A stretch of 32,175 nt of DNA, taken from positions 1 through 32,175 of IMG/VR virus record IMGVR_UViG_3300032011_000068; one strand, written 5' to 3'. The stretch is from a virus. The notes under the pieces were generated by a model, which was given only the letters and a program-made list of their open reading frames with translations, was not told where the DNA came from and did not search any database. Positions 7,176 through 16,440 of this stretch are shown here, in pieces. A program made the translations under genes and the position numbers. The number at the start of each line of letters is the position of its first letter. Within the stretch, counting starts at the first letter, position 1.

Positions 7176-7203
7176 AACACACTGAAATCTTTATAAAGAT
7201 ATT

Positions 7204-7923
7204 ATGCCTTTACCAACAATTGCTACACCAACATATGAGTTGGAATTGCCTTCTACAAAACAAAAAATTAAGTATAGACCATTTTTAGTTAAAGAAGAAA
7301 AATTATTAGTTCTTGCTCTTGAGAGTGAGGATACCAAGCAGATTACAACAGCTATTAAGACTGTATTGAAGAATTGTATTTCTACAAAGGGTGTTAAGGT
7401 AGAAACACTTCCAACTTTTGATATTGAATTTCTTTTTCTTAATATTAGAGGTAAATCTGTTGGAGAAGAGATTGAATTAAATATTATTGCTCCTGATGAT
7501 GAAACAACTCCTGTTGAAATTAAAATTGATGTTGATGATATTAAGGTTCAGGAAAATAAGGACCATACTAAGAAAATTAAGATTGATGATGTTTTGATGA
7601 TGGAAATGAAGTACCCATCACTAGAACAATTCATTAAGACTAATTTTGATTTTAATGAAGTAAATGATATGGATAAATCATTTGAGTTAATTTCTAGTTG
7701 TATTGATAAAATTTATAGTGAAGAAGAGGTTTGGTCTTCTAGTGATGTGACTAAAAAAGAAATGATAGATTTTCTTGAGCAAATGAATTCTTTACAATTT
7801 AAAGAAATTGAAAAATTCTTTAATACTATGCCAAAATTATCTCATACAATTAAAGTAAAGAATCCAAATACAAAAGTAACAAGTGATGTTGTTTTAGAAG
7901 GGTTATCAAGTTTTTTCGGATAG
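7204..7923 (+). CDS. 26: Baseplate hub assembly protein gp26 (T4_baseplate family)
   Basis: This 239-residue protein fits the T4 gp26 family (T4_baseplate, PF12322; T4 gp26 is 208). The N-terminus contains Y-E-L-E-L-P-S-T-K-Q-K-I-K-Y-R-P-F and V-K-E-E-K-L-L-V-L-A, followed by F-D-I-E-F-L-F-L-N-I-R-G-K-S-V-G-E-E-I. The second half is acidic and helical. T4 gp26 is needed for hub assembly. The gene ends in S-S-F-F-G, and the codons for those phenylalanines form a T_TTT_TTC heptamer just before TAG. The next small gene lies in the -1 frame with no stop between, so a longer gp26-gp51 fusion of 299 residues (7204-8102) is possible by frameshifting. A late promoter lies 28 nt upstream. Confidence 0.85.
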   Translation: MPLPTIATPTYELELPSTKQKIKYRPFLVKEEKLLVLALESEDTKQITTAIKTVLKNCISTKGVKVETLPTFDIEFLFLNIRGKSVGEEIELNIIAPDDETTPVEIKIDVDDIKVQENKDHTKKIKIDDVLMMEMKYPSLEQFIKTNFDFNEVNDMDKSFELISSCIDKIYSEEEVWSSSDVTKKEMIDFLEQMNSLQFKEIEKFFNTMPKLSHTIKVKNPNTKVTSDVVLEGLSSFFG

Positions 7924-7941
7924 GCATGGTCCATATGGACC
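7911..7941 (+). promoter_or_regulatory. Candidate programmed -1 frameshift site at the gp26-gp51 junction
   Basis: The heptamer T_TTT_TTC (7911-7917) is in the X_XXY_YYZ register with gp26 codons TTT and TTC. The gp26 stop TAG (7921-7923) follows after one codon. Starting 10 nt after the heptamer, GGTCC (7928-7932), loop ATAT, and GGACC (7937-7941) form a perfect short hairpin that may act as stimulator. A -1 slip reads R-I-G and then enters the 7926 gene in frame. These facts are directly visible; use of the site is inferred by analogy with tail-chaperone frameshifts. Confidence 0.55.
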
Positions 7942-8102
7942 TTGCAAATTATTTTAAGCTTAACTTTGCTCTAATGCAGTATCATAAATACTCATTAACA
8001 GAGATTGAAAATATGATGCCTTGGGAACGTGATGTATATGTTTCCCTTTTGCAGCAGCATTTAGAGGAAGAAGAACAAAAGCACAAACAACAAAATGGCT
8101 AA
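7926..8102 (+). CDS. 51: Small hub assembly protein, gp51-like
   Basis: This 58-residue protein starts at ATG 7926, two bases after the gp26 stop, and ends at TAA 8100-8102, overlapping the next gene by eight bases. The sequence begins M-V-H-M-D-L-A-N-Y-F-K-L-N-F-A-L and continues with Y-S-L-T-E-I-E-N-M-M-P-W-E-R-D-V-Y-V-S-L-L and a charged E-E-E-E-Q-K-H-K tail. Size, pattern and position after gp26 fit the small protein usually called gp51, the T4 baseplate hub assembly catalyst. The shape, short domain with P-W-E-R plus charged helix, also resembles the T part of siphophage GT chaperones. It may be made alone by reinitiation or as a -1 frameshift extension of gp26. Alternative start: Met 4 at 7935. 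Confidence 0.7.
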   Translation: MVHMDLANYFKLNFALMQYHKYSLTEIENMMPWERDVYVSLLQQHLEEEEQKHKQQNG

Positions 8103-9990
8103 AATCGAAAAAATTGATCAAAAAATATTAAATTTGGTTGGTATTTTTGACTATGAAGCTGAGATGGATTATGATGAGTATATATCTCTTCTAAGAGAGA
8201 GAATGACTGCTGACCGTATGGGTCAGAAAGTTGATAGTGCTGATGCTAGTGATATTAAAGATGAATGGAAAAGGGTTAAAGGTGAGAAGGGTAGATTTAA
8301 AGTAGGATTAAAGGAACGAGCAAAGAAATTTGTTAATGGTGGAGAACAAAAACTTCTTAGTGGAACACAATTTACTAAACTTGATAATGAAAAAATACTT
8401 CCTTCCGGTAAAATGGATGGTGGTGGTGTAAAGAATGTTTCAAAAGCAAAAAATCCTTGGGAGTCTATATCAAATTCTATTAATGGTATTCAGAATAGTA
8501 TTAATAGAATTGCTGATATTTTAAATAAAAAGAATAAAATTGAAAGAACTCAACAAAGAGTGGGTTTTAAAATATCAAATGCTGCTAAAAGAGATAAAAG
8601 AGAAAATGAATTAGAAAATAAGGGTATTGCGGCTGTTAAAAATATAGCTTCAAAGGTTATGAAACCTGTTAAGTCTTTTTGGGATTCTATTTGGAATTTC
8701 TTGAAGTGGACATTTTTGGGAGCTGCTGTAAATAAAATATTAGAGATAATAAAGGATCCAGAAATTATTTTAAAACCTCTTAGGGATTTTGTTAATGGTA
8801 TAATTGATTTTTTGAATGGGTTAATGGAGAATATATTTAATTTCTTTGTTGCTCCACTTAATCTTCTTATAGATGGAATTAATAATGGTGTTGGACTTTT
8901 ATATGATAGGATGAATGATATAAGATCTCTTGTTAGTAATTTACCTGGAGTTGATTTAGAACCAGTTGGAAAACCTGAAAGAATGGAACATATAGAAAGG
9001 CCAGATTGGCTGGAAAATATGAAAATAGAACGTTGGGAAAAAGATGATGATAAAGTTCAAAAACTCGCTGGTGGTGGAGTAACATCTAATAGTGGGAAAA
9101 AAATTACTGGTATGGGACCAGATACTCAATTGATTGCTGCTCAGCCTGGTGAAGTGGTTATGAGTAAAAAGGCTGTGGATCATTGGGGTCGTGATAATTT
9201 ACTTTCTATGAATAAAGAAGGTGGAGGAACCAATATATCATCTTTTGGTAGTGGACCTATACAAAGAATGAGTGGTGGTGGTTCTGTAAGTCCATTTCCA
9301 GAAGGAAGTTATAAAGGACAACATGGACAAGTATTTGGTGATCCAAGATCTTATGGGGGTCATGTTGGGATGGATGTTACAGAAAATGCTCCCTATAAGA
9401 GTGATCCAGAAAGACCCATTTATGCTCCAGTAAATTCTAAAGTTTTGGCTGAAAAATATCAAACTAGTGGTTATACATCTGGATTAATGTTGGATCATGG
9501 GGATGGATTTCAATCTAGATATGTGCATATGCATCCAATGAAAAAACCTGGTGATTCAGTAGCGCCAGGAGAACAGATTGGTAAGTTGAGGGCTCTTGGT
9601 AAGTCACCTGATTGGAATAGTACTCATTTACATTTTGAACTTTATAGGGGACCAAATCTCATTAATCCTACAAGTTTTTATCAAGGATTAGTTAAGGGTC
9701 AATACAAACCTAGTACTTCTAGAGGTTTTGGTGATTTAGATAAGTATTCTGCTGGTGAAGGTGGTTTTAGATCAATAAACTTAAATAATACCTTAAGTTC
9801 TTCAATTTCAAGAGCTTCAGCTACTGGTGGTAGTGGTCCAAGAATAGTATTTGTTGGTGGTGGTGATGGTGGTGACCAATCCAATTCTAGTGCTGATGCA
9901 AATCAAAATGTTCCTTCCAATTTTTCATCAACAGATTCTTCCAATTCTGAATTAATTGTTATTAAATCAATTTATAACATTGTAGGATAA
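8095..9990 (+). CDS. Tape-measure/hub-like protein with M23 peptidase domain
   Basis: This 631-residue protein has a charged helical N-terminal third, hydrophobic helices (about residues 200-285), a tape-measure-like motif with Q-P-G-E-V-V-M-S-K-K-A-V and L-L-S-M-N (about 350-375), and an M23 (lysostaphin-type) metallopeptidase domain at about 400-525. The zinc-site residues are present: H423-x-x-x-D427, and H511-L-H513-F-E, with a further H478-M-H480. M23 enzymes cut peptidoglycan cross-bridges, so this is likely a virion protein that opens the cell wall during injection. The length is close to T4 gp29 (590), but I cannot show homology. It shares its central block with the next gene. The stop overlaps that gene's start (TAATG). 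Confidence 0.78.
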   Translation: MAKIEKIDQKILNLVGIFDYEAEMDYDEYISLLRERMTADRMGQKVDSADASDIKDEWKRVKGEKGRFKVGLKERAKKFVNGGEQKLLSGTQFTKLDNEKILPSGKMDGGGVKNVSKAKNPWESISNSINGIQNSINRIADILNKKNKIERTQQRVGFKISNAAKRDKRENELENKGIAAVKNIASKVMKPVKSFWDSIWNFLKWTFLGAAVNKILEIIKDPEIILKPLRDFVNGIIDFLNGLMENIFNFFVAPLNLLIDGINNGVGLLYDRMNDIRSLVSNLPGVDLEPVGKPERMEHIERPDWLENMKIERWEKDDDKVQKLAGGGVTSNSGKKITGMGPDTQLIAAQPGEVVMSKKAVDHWGRDNLLSMNKEGGGTNISSFGSGPIQRMSGGGSVSPFPEGSYKGQHGQVFGDPRSYGGHVGMDVTENAPYKSDPERPIYAPVNSKVLAEKYQTSGYTSGLMLDHGDGFQSRYVHMHPMKKPGDSVAPGEQIGKLRALGKSPDWNSTHLHFELYRGPNLINPTSFYQGLVKGQYKPSTSRGFGDLDKYSAGEGGFRSINLNNTLSSSISRASATGGSGPRIVFVGGGDGGDQSNSSADANQNVPSNFSSTDSSNSELIVIKSIYNIVG

Positions 9991-12719
9991 TGAGTCTTAT
10001 ATCTTCCGCTTTATCTACTATTAAAAAAGGATCATCTGCTTTAGATAAAAATGAAGTAGAGAAAGGAATTGTAAAATCCTATAAAAAAGAATCTGCTAAG
10101 AAGTTTGTTGGTGGAGGATCTAATACTGAAGTAGGTGTTGAGATTGCATCGAAGGATATTAAAAAAACTAAAGTTGGTAAGGGAGTTGGATATTCTAATA
10201 TTGTTGATCAGTTAAATGGTATTCTGGCTACTACTGATGGTATCAAGAATACATTATTAACAGATTATGCAAATGAGGTTAAGAAGAATAGGGCTGAGAA
10301 AAGGATATCTAATGCTGAAAAGAGAAGGAAAAAGGAAGATAATTTAGAATCTAAAAGTAATAAAAAGGGAAAAGGATTTTCTGTACCCGGCTTTATTTCA
10401 AAGCCAGCCTCATCTATTTTTGATTGGATATTGAATTTCGTTGGAATGACCATTCTTGGTTCTTTTGTTAATTTAGGTTTAAAGAATTTTGATAAAATTA
10501 CTAAATTCTTTAAGGATATTACTGGATCTGGTGGTGGTTTGAATTCTGGGAATATATTTTGGTTGATAAGGGCTGCTTTATATAAACTTATAATTCCAAA
10601 ATTTTTCATAAAATTAGCTCTTAGAGGACTTGGTTTACTTTTAAGTCCTTTAAAACTTATTACAGCACCATTTAGATTTGCTGGTGGTTTGATATTTAAT
10701 ACTTTGAAGTTTGTTGGAAATACATTATTTAACTGGACATCAAAGATTGTTAAGTCAGTAACAAATATAGGAAGAAGTATAGGAAGGCGTGTATTGCCAT
10801 CAGTGGCAAGAGGATTGGGTTCTACAAACAGAAAACTTTTTCCAGGGAGTCCTAGAATAACTCCTGGTGGTTATTCTAGGACTGGAAAAACTTCACCAAG
10901 TGGAAGAACTAAGGGTGGTTCAAGAATTCAAAAATTGCATGGTCATTCTGCAGCTGATTTATATGAAAATAGTTATAAAAATGCTAGAGCCAATGGAAAG
11001 TCTCCTACTGATGCTGCAAGAAGAGCGAATGCGGATGTAAAGAAAGCATTAAAAAAAGGTAGAATTGTATCCAAACCACAATCTTCATTAGCAAAGATTA
11101 AAGGTAGTAATGTTTTTAGACGTGGATTTAAACCAAACCGAATGATACTTAAGATATTTGGAAAAGGACCAGCCAAATTTCTTGCTGCAAATGCGAAAAT
11201 ATTTGCACAATTTGGTAAAGTATTACAAGGATCACCGATTAGAATTCCAGTAATTGGACCTCTTATGGTCGCGGCATTATCTTTATTGGATCCTGCACAA
11301 GGTATTAAACAAACTTTATTTAAGACACTTGGTGCTGCAATAGGTGGTGCAATAGGATTAGCTATACCCATTCCTGTTGTTGGAATGGTAATGGGTGAAA
11401 TGATTGGTGAATTTGTTGGTGATTTACTTTTTCAAGGAATGGTGCAGGGCGACTGGGCAGGAGCAAGAGATAGGCTTAAACAGAAACTTTTGGAGCTTCT
11501 TCAAGGAGGAAAGGAAGCTTTAGAATGGGTTGGTGGGGGAGCCTCAAGATTTTATGAAGCTTTACCTAAGATTAAGATACCAGATTTTCCTAAAGATCCA
11601 CCTGGTGTTCTTAAAGATATTCCTTTGATAGGAGGCTTTTTAGGAGGATCTTGGGAAAAATTAAAAATAGCACTGAAAGTGATGCTTGGTCCTCTTAGTT
11701 TGCTGATGGGTAAAGAAATACCAGATATTGGGTTCTTTCTTGATTTTAACAATTTTCTCGGTGGACCATTGTTATTGAAATCTTTCTTTCCTGATGGTTT
11801 TGTTAATACGATGAAATCTGCAGCAACATCATTTCTTGGAATGGAAGGTGAATCTGAAAATCAATTTGAGGAGAATGGGAATAATAATTTTAATGATTCT
11901 GGACCTTCTGGACCTGCTTCTTATGCACCAGGTCAAATTCCATCTAAAGTGAGAAATGATGTTGCATTTACTTCTGCTGTTACTGCAATGGCAAAGAAAT
12001 ATAATATTCCTGAAGATTATCTTTATGCTGTTATGTCATTTGAAACGGGAGGTTCTTTTAGTCCCTCACAAAAAAATATGGCTGGTTCTGGTGCTACAGG
12101 ACTGATTCAATTTATGCCATCTACAGCACGAGGATTGGGAACTACAACTGATGCATTGGCGAAGATGTCAAGAGCAGAACAGATGGTATATGTTGATAAG
12201 TATTTTTCAAATAAAGGAATAACAGGTGGTTCTCTATCTGATGTTTATATGGCTGTTCTTTTCCCAGCTGCTGTAGGAAAATCTGAGAATTTTGTTCTCT
12301 TTGGTAAAGGGGCAATGAAAGGGTATACTGGTATAGCATATCGACAAAATTCTGGTTTAGATATTAATCGTGATGGTAGTGTTACTAAAGCAGAGGCTTC
12401 TGCTAAAGTTACAAAGAATCTTCCTATTTCAACACCAGATAATAGTACACAAATATCTCCTAATTCTCAATCATCAGGAAATTCTTCTTCTATAACAGGA
12501 TCTTCTTCAAAATCATCTTCTCCATCATCGGTATCTACTTATGCATCATACGAAAATGGTGGTGATGATAGTAATACTATTGTGGTTACTTTACCAGATA
12601 GATATTATCAATCAGGTAGTGAATCTTCATCGTTACCAATTTTAGCTATGGATTCTAAATCTATATTAAATAGTTATTACAAATCTCAACTTGTGGGATT
12701 TTTATATAAGCAGGGATAA
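9990..12719 (+). CDS. Tape-measure/hub-like protein with SLT transglycosylase-like domain and EF-hand
   Basis: This 909-residue protein has a basic N-terminal region with R-I-S-N-A-E-K-R-R-K-K-E and F-D-W-I-L-N-F, matching the preceding gene. Several hydrophobic helices follow (about 180-260), then a basic Gly/Ser linker and a Gly/Ala-rich hydrophobic hairpin (about 427-485). Residues 665-820 resemble a soluble lytic transglycosylase domain: S-F-E-T-G-G with E685 as likely catalytic acid, then G-A-T-G-L-I-Q-F-M-P-S-T-A. A canonical EF-hand loop D791-I-N-R-D-G-S-V-T-K-A-E802 lies inside it. A Ser-rich tail follows. Predicted role: a tail-borne enzyme that cuts glycan strands, possibly also entering the inner membrane. 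It is TAATG-coupled to both neighbours. Confidence 0.78.
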   Translation: MSLISSALSTIKKGSSALDKNEVEKGIVKSYKKESAKKFVGGGSNTEVGVEIASKDIKKTKVGKGVGYSNIVDQLNGILATTDGIKNTLLTDYANEVKKNRAEKRISNAEKRRKKEDNLESKSNKKGKGFSVPGFISKPASSIFDWILNFVGMTILGSFVNLGLKNFDKITKFFKDITGSGGGLNSGNIFWLIRAALYKLIIPKFFIKLALRGLGLLLSPLKLITAPFRFAGGLIFNTLKFVGNTLFNWTSKIVKSVTNIGRSIGRRVLPSVARGLGSTNRKLFPGSPRITPGGYSRTGKTSPSGRTKGGSRIQKLHGHSAADLYENSYKNARANGKSPTDAARRANADVKKALKKGRIVSKPQSSLAKIKGSNVFRRGFKPNRMILKIFGKGPAKFLAANAKIFAQFGKVLQGSPIRIPVIGPLMVAALSLLDPAQGIKQTLFKTLGAAIGGAIGLAIPIPVVGMVMGEMIGEFVGDLLFQGMVQGDWAGARDRLKQKLLELLQGGKEALEWVGGGASRFYEALPKIKIPDFPKDPPGVLKDIPLIGGFLGGSWEKLKIALKVMLGPLSLLMGKEIPDIGFFLDFNNFLGGPLLLKSFFPDGFVNTMKSAATSFLGMEGESENQFEENGNNNFNDSGPSGPASYAPGQIPSKVRNDVAFTSAVTAMAKKYNIPEDYLYAVMSFETGGSFSPSQKNMAGSGATGLIQFMPSTARGLGTTTDALAKMSRAEQMVYVDKYFSNKGITGGSLSDVYMAVLFPAAVGKSENFVLFGKGAMKGYTGIAYRQNSGLDINRDGSVTKAEASAKVTKNLPISTPDNSTQISPNSQSSGNSSSITGSSSKSSSPSSVSTYASYENGGDDSNTIVVTLPDRYYQSGSESSSLPILAMDSKSILNSYYKSQLVGFLYKQG

Positions 12720-14047
12720 TGTCACAAATAGAAAATCCAAATGGAATTAAAGAATTTAAGATATCTTCCGCTTTTACAGATGATGCTGTTGATATGGTAG
12801 GTGGTGCAGTACAATTTAATTATTATGAAAGTATTCTTTCAAATAAGGTTACGGCAACTGCTACTATAATTGAAACTGGTTATACGAATGAAAATAAAAA
12901 AGGAGAAAATAATGCTAAGGGGGCATTAGATGGTCTTCCAATTAAAGGTGGAGAAAGAGCTGATATTAAAATAGAAGACTCAAAAGGAAAGATATTAGAA
13001 TTTAGTGATAGTAAAGCTTTATATGTTAATAGAGTTAGAGATATTAATCCCGAAACATTGAAGGATAATTATTATATCGACTTTACTTCACAAGAATATT
13101 TTAGAAATGAGCAAGTGAGAGTAGTTAAAAGATATGATGGTAAGATATCAGATAATATTATAAAAATATTAGGTTTATTGAATATACCATCAGATTCTAT
13201 AGAAGTTGATAAAACCGCAATACCTTATAATTTTATTGGTAATGATAGAAAACCTTTTTATATTTGTACTTGGTTAGCATCAAAATCAGTTCCAGAATCT
13301 ACTGCTGATGGAAATGCTGCTGGAATTGGTGGAGCTGCTGGATATCTATTTTATCAGACTAGGGATGGATTTCATTTTAAGGCTATTGATAAATTGTTTG
13401 AAGGTAAGGTTAAAAGGAAATTTATATACAATGATACAGCAGATATTCCGAAAAATGGAGATTATGATGGAAAAATTGTAAGCTACGGTATTAGTAGGGA
13501 GATTGATTTGCATCAAAATATGACTTTAGGTACCTATAATAATAGATCTTTATTTTTTGATTTCTTAAGTATGAATTATAAAACTGTTGAATATAATATC
13601 GAATATCAAAAACAGAAAATAAATCCAGCTGGAGATTATTTTAATATATCAAAGGAGTATACTAAATCACCATCTAGATTGATGAATCATATTTTAGATT
13701 ATGGTACTCTTCCTTCAGGTAAAACACAAGATGCTCAATTAAAATCTACACCTAAGGATAAACCAAAAGCAAATTATGATGCTGAGAAAACAATGTCTCA
13801 GTCTATTATGAGATATAATCAACTATTTACTATTCAGACTGATATTATTATTCCTGGTGATTTTAGTATTAGGGCTGGTGATGTAGTTGAATGTACTTTC
13901 CCACAGGTTATGCAAGATGGGAAGGATGAAACAAATAAATTTACCAGTGGTAAATATATAGTAGCACATGTATGTCATAAGATTGGTCCAAACGAATGTT
14001 TGAGTAGTCTTGGATTGATTAGAGATTCTTTCGGTAAGAAAACATGA
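12719..14047 (+). CDS. 27: Baseplate central hub gp27
   Basis: This 442-residue protein fits T4 gp27 (391 residues), the trimeric hub ring that joins the tube to the gp5 spike. Supporting parts are the N-terminal V-Q-F-N-Y-Y-E-S-I-L-S-N-K-V-T-A, Y-Y-I-D-F-T-S-Q-E-Y-F-R-N-E, the central Y-N-F-I-G-N-D-R-K-P-F block with W-L-A-S-K-S-V-P, and the C-terminal I-R-A-G-D-V-V-E-C-T-F-P and S-G-K-Y-I-V-A-H-V-C-H with a final R-D-S-F-G. The gene overlaps gp5 by ATGA, and the gp27-gp5 order is that expected for proteins that form one complex. Confidence 0.87.
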   Translation: MSQIENPNGIKEFKISSAFTDDAVDMVGGAVQFNYYESILSNKVTATATIIETGYTNENKKGENNAKGALDGLPIKGGERADIKIEDSKGKILEFSDSKALYVNRVRDINPETLKDNYYIDFTSQEYFRNEQVRVVKRYDGKISDNIIKILGLLNIPSDSIEVDKTAIPYNFIGNDRKPFYICTWLASKSVPESTADGNAAGIGGAAGYLFYQTRDGFHFKAIDKLFEGKVKRKFIYNDTADIPKNGDYDGKIVSYGISREIDLHQNMTLGTYNNRSLFFDFLSMNYKTVEYNIEYQKQKINPAGDYFNISKEYTKSPSRLMNHILDYGTLPSGKTQDAQLKSTPKDKPKANYDAEKTMSQSIMRYNQLFTIQTDIIIPGDFSIRAGDVVECTFPQVMQDGKDETNKFTSGKYIVAHVCHKIGPNECLSSLGLIRDSFGKKT

Positions 14048-16440
14048 TAGAACAGGGTTTATTCAAAAGACATTTTGTAGGACGTGACGGTTTTATATGG
14101 TGGATAGGTCAGGTAGCTCCGGAAGAGAGTTGGGATAAAAATGCTCCTCCTCAACCACAAGATGATACCACATCTATAGCTGGATTTGGTGAAAGGTGTA
14201 AAGTCCGCATCATGGGGTATCATACTGCTGATCCCGGTGAATTGCCTGATGATGATTTGCCGTGGGCAAGTCAGATGTATCCAGTAACTGCTGGTGGTGG
14301 TTCTGGTTCTTGGGAAAGTTCTGGACTACGTGGTGGTACATTTGTATTTGGATTCTTTTTAGATGGTGAGGATGCACAAGTTCCTGTAATTATGGGATGT
14401 ATTGGTTATAATCAATTTCAACAGGTTCCAAATTGGACTTCTAATTCTAGATTTGTTCCAGCCAATTCTTTCAGAGAATATACTGCCGATCCAAGAACTC
14501 CAACAGTACCCAGATCTGCTGTAAAAAATACGCCTGGCAGTCCTGATGAACAATCAGAATCACAAGAAGGAAGTAATAAACCTTCCACCACTGCATTAAT
14601 AATACATGGTGCTGATGGTTCTATTATAACACAGGAACAAAAAGAATCTACTGATCAAGCTAAACAAAATAAACCGATTCCACAAAGTAGGCATTGTGAA
14701 CCAGTTCCTTTAGGAAAAATTCAGAAAGGTATTGTATCTGCTATAGCAAAGGTTGAAAAATCTAAGAGGGATATTAATAGGTTTAATGCACAAATACAAA
14801 GTGGATTAGTAGAATTTAGAGGTAATGCTGATGAGGCAATTAAAAAAGCTACCACTATTGAGATTGAAGGAGAAGCAGAAGATATTGTCGGAGCTATAAA
14901 GTGGGTAATTAATCAATTAGAAGAACATGTAACAAGATTAATAACCGAAGCGGCTGCTAAAGGTTATGATATTTTATATCCTTCTGATCAAAGTAAATTA
15001 AAAGATACTGTTGATACTGGTCTTGAACTTTTAGCTTGTTTATTCAAAAAAATAATAGCTATGTTATTGGATATGGTTAAAAATATCCTTTTAGATGCTG
15101 TTAATAGATTAGTTAATGCAGCTGAATGTTTTATTGAAAATCTTATAGGAGGAATTTTGGGTCGTATAAGTGATATGATACAAGATACTCTTGATTATAT
15201 AATGGGCCTTATTTCATCGATTGTTGGTCAAGCTGTTAGTATTGGAACTAGTGTGTTGGGTCTTATCACCAAGATACTATCATTTTTGAAATGTGATGAA
15301 AAACCAGATTGCATGACATCTACTGAATGGTCGCAGTATAATGGTCTTAAGCCAATAACTAAATCTGATATTGATTCAATTATTTCAAAAGCTGAAGCCT
15401 TTGCTGGTACTATAACTTCTGCTATCGATACTGAAAATCTTCCGGATTATAGTATAGATTTTGATGAAATAATGGATGATGCCAATGCTTGTTTTACTGG
15501 TGCTATCTGGTGTGGTGCACCAATTGCTCAGTTCTGGGGTGGTAATGGATGGGGAGCAGCTGGTAATTTAATTATTGGAGCAACTGGTCATGTTATGGGT
15601 ATTGATATGATTAGTTTTGGTGTAGGATTTGATCAGGATACAGCACGTGGTAATGTTTTAGATGAGTGTGGTATAGGTAATGGTGCAGTAATTACTCCTA
15701 TAGTGGGAGATTATATTGATGATAATGGTAATACTCAGAGTGGAGTGACTGGTGTTGTTGTTTACGATCCAGGATCAGGTTACATATCAACACCGGATGG
15801 TAGCCAGGGTGGTGATGGTAGGGTTTGGTCTTATCCTGATTATACAGTTGTTACTCATCCAGATGGGTCAAATGAAGTACCTATTCCACCAGGATATGTG
15901 GTATCAGTTGTTCCTGGAGATACAGTAACTGTACCACCAGGAACAGAAGTTCCTACTAGTACTGGTGAAGTGATTTCGGGAGAACATGAAATTGTAGATA
16001 CTGGTACATTTACTACACCAGAATTTGATTATTCAACACCACTATCAAGTAGTATTACATCTAGTGATGATTCCTACTCAGTAATTCTTTATATTTGTGG
16101 TATTGAGATTGAAAATCCTGGTCAGAATTATAAAGAAGGTGATAAGGTAGTTATAGAACCAAATAATGGGGCTGTATTGGAAGCTAAATATGATAGCTTT
16201 GGTAGAGTTGAATCAGTTAAAATTGTTTCTTCTGGTGAGGGATTCAAAGAATTTCCAAGAATTTACATAGAATCTGATACTGGATTTAATGCAATATTAA
16301 AACCAAGATTCTGTGTAGATAAAATAGAAAAAGGTAAGGTTAAATCTCCAATATCTATGGAAAGTGTTCTTACAGTTGTAGATTGTGTTGGTAAACATCC
16401 TTTTAAAAATATGAATAATGAATGTCATTCCTGTAAATAA
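14044..16440 (+). CDS. 5: Baseplate spike protein gp5, OB-fold type, without lysozyme domain
   Basis: This 798-residue protein is longer than T4 gp5 (575). Residues 1-135 form the gp5 OB domain: W-W-I-G-Q-V-A-P-E-E-S-W, C-K-V-R-I-M-G-Y-H-T, D-D-L-P-W-A-S-Q-M-Y-P-V, then G-T-F-V-F-G-F-F-L-D-G-E-D-A-Q-V-P-V-I-M-G. The lysozyme domain that follows in T4 is absent. In its place are polar helices and a strongly hydrophobic helical stretch (about 326-416) that could contact membrane. The last third is Gly/Pro-rich beta, with P-G-Y-V-V-S-V-V-P-G-D-T-V-T-V-P-P-G and a final N-Y-K-E-G-D-K-V-V-I module. There is no needle helix; that appears to be the next gene. The gene is ATGA-coupled to gp27. Confidence 0.82.
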   Translation: MIEQGLFKRHFVGRDGFIWWIGQVAPEESWDKNAPPQPQDDTTSIAGFGERCKVRIMGYHTADPGELPDDDLPWASQMYPVTAGGGSGSWESSGLRGGTFVFGFFLDGEDAQVPVIMGCIGYNQFQQVPNWTSNSRFVPANSFREYTADPRTPTVPRSAVKNTPGSPDEQSESQEGSNKPSTTALIIHGADGSIITQEQKESTDQAKQNKPIPQSRHCEPVPLGKIQKGIVSAIAKVEKSKRDINRFNAQIQSGLVEFRGNADEAIKKATTIEIEGEAEDIVGAIKWVINQLEEHVTRLITEAAAKGYDILYPSDQSKLKDTVDTGLELLACLFKKIIAMLLDMVKNILLDAVNRLVNAAECFIENLIGGILGRISDMIQDTLDYIMGLISSIVGQAVSIGTSVLGLITKILSFLKCDEKPDCMTSTEWSQYNGLKPITKSDIDSIISKAEAFAGTITSAIDTENLPDYSIDFDEIMDDANACFTGAIWCGAPIAQFWGGNGWGAAGNLIIGATGHVMGIDMISFGVGFDQDTARGNVLDECGIGNGAVITPIVGDYIDDNGNTQSGVTGVVVYDPGSGYISTPDGSQGGDGRVWSYPDYTVVTHPDGSNEVPIPPGYVVSVVPGDTVTVPPGTEVPTSTGEVISGEHEIVDTGTFTTPEFDYSTPLSSSITSSDDSYSVILYICGIEIENPGQNYKEGDKVVIEPNNGAVLEAKYDSFGRVESVKIVSSGEGFKEFPRIYIESDTGFNAILKPRFCVDKIEKGKVKSPISMESVLTVVDCVGKHPFKNMNNECHSCK

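Noticed and set aside
7984-7990. ATAAATA inside the gp51-like gene, 104 nt before the 8095 start
   Set aside because: The box is perfect but the distance is far outside the 22-29 nt seen for the others, and the bases are needed to code H-K-Y. It may be weakly used; not annotated.
10265-11752. Several minus-strand open frames of 66-132 residues inside the SLT protein gene
   Set aside because: They are shadows of a well-supported plus-strand gene, with low-complexity Leu/Pro/Phe content and no promoter or ribosome site.
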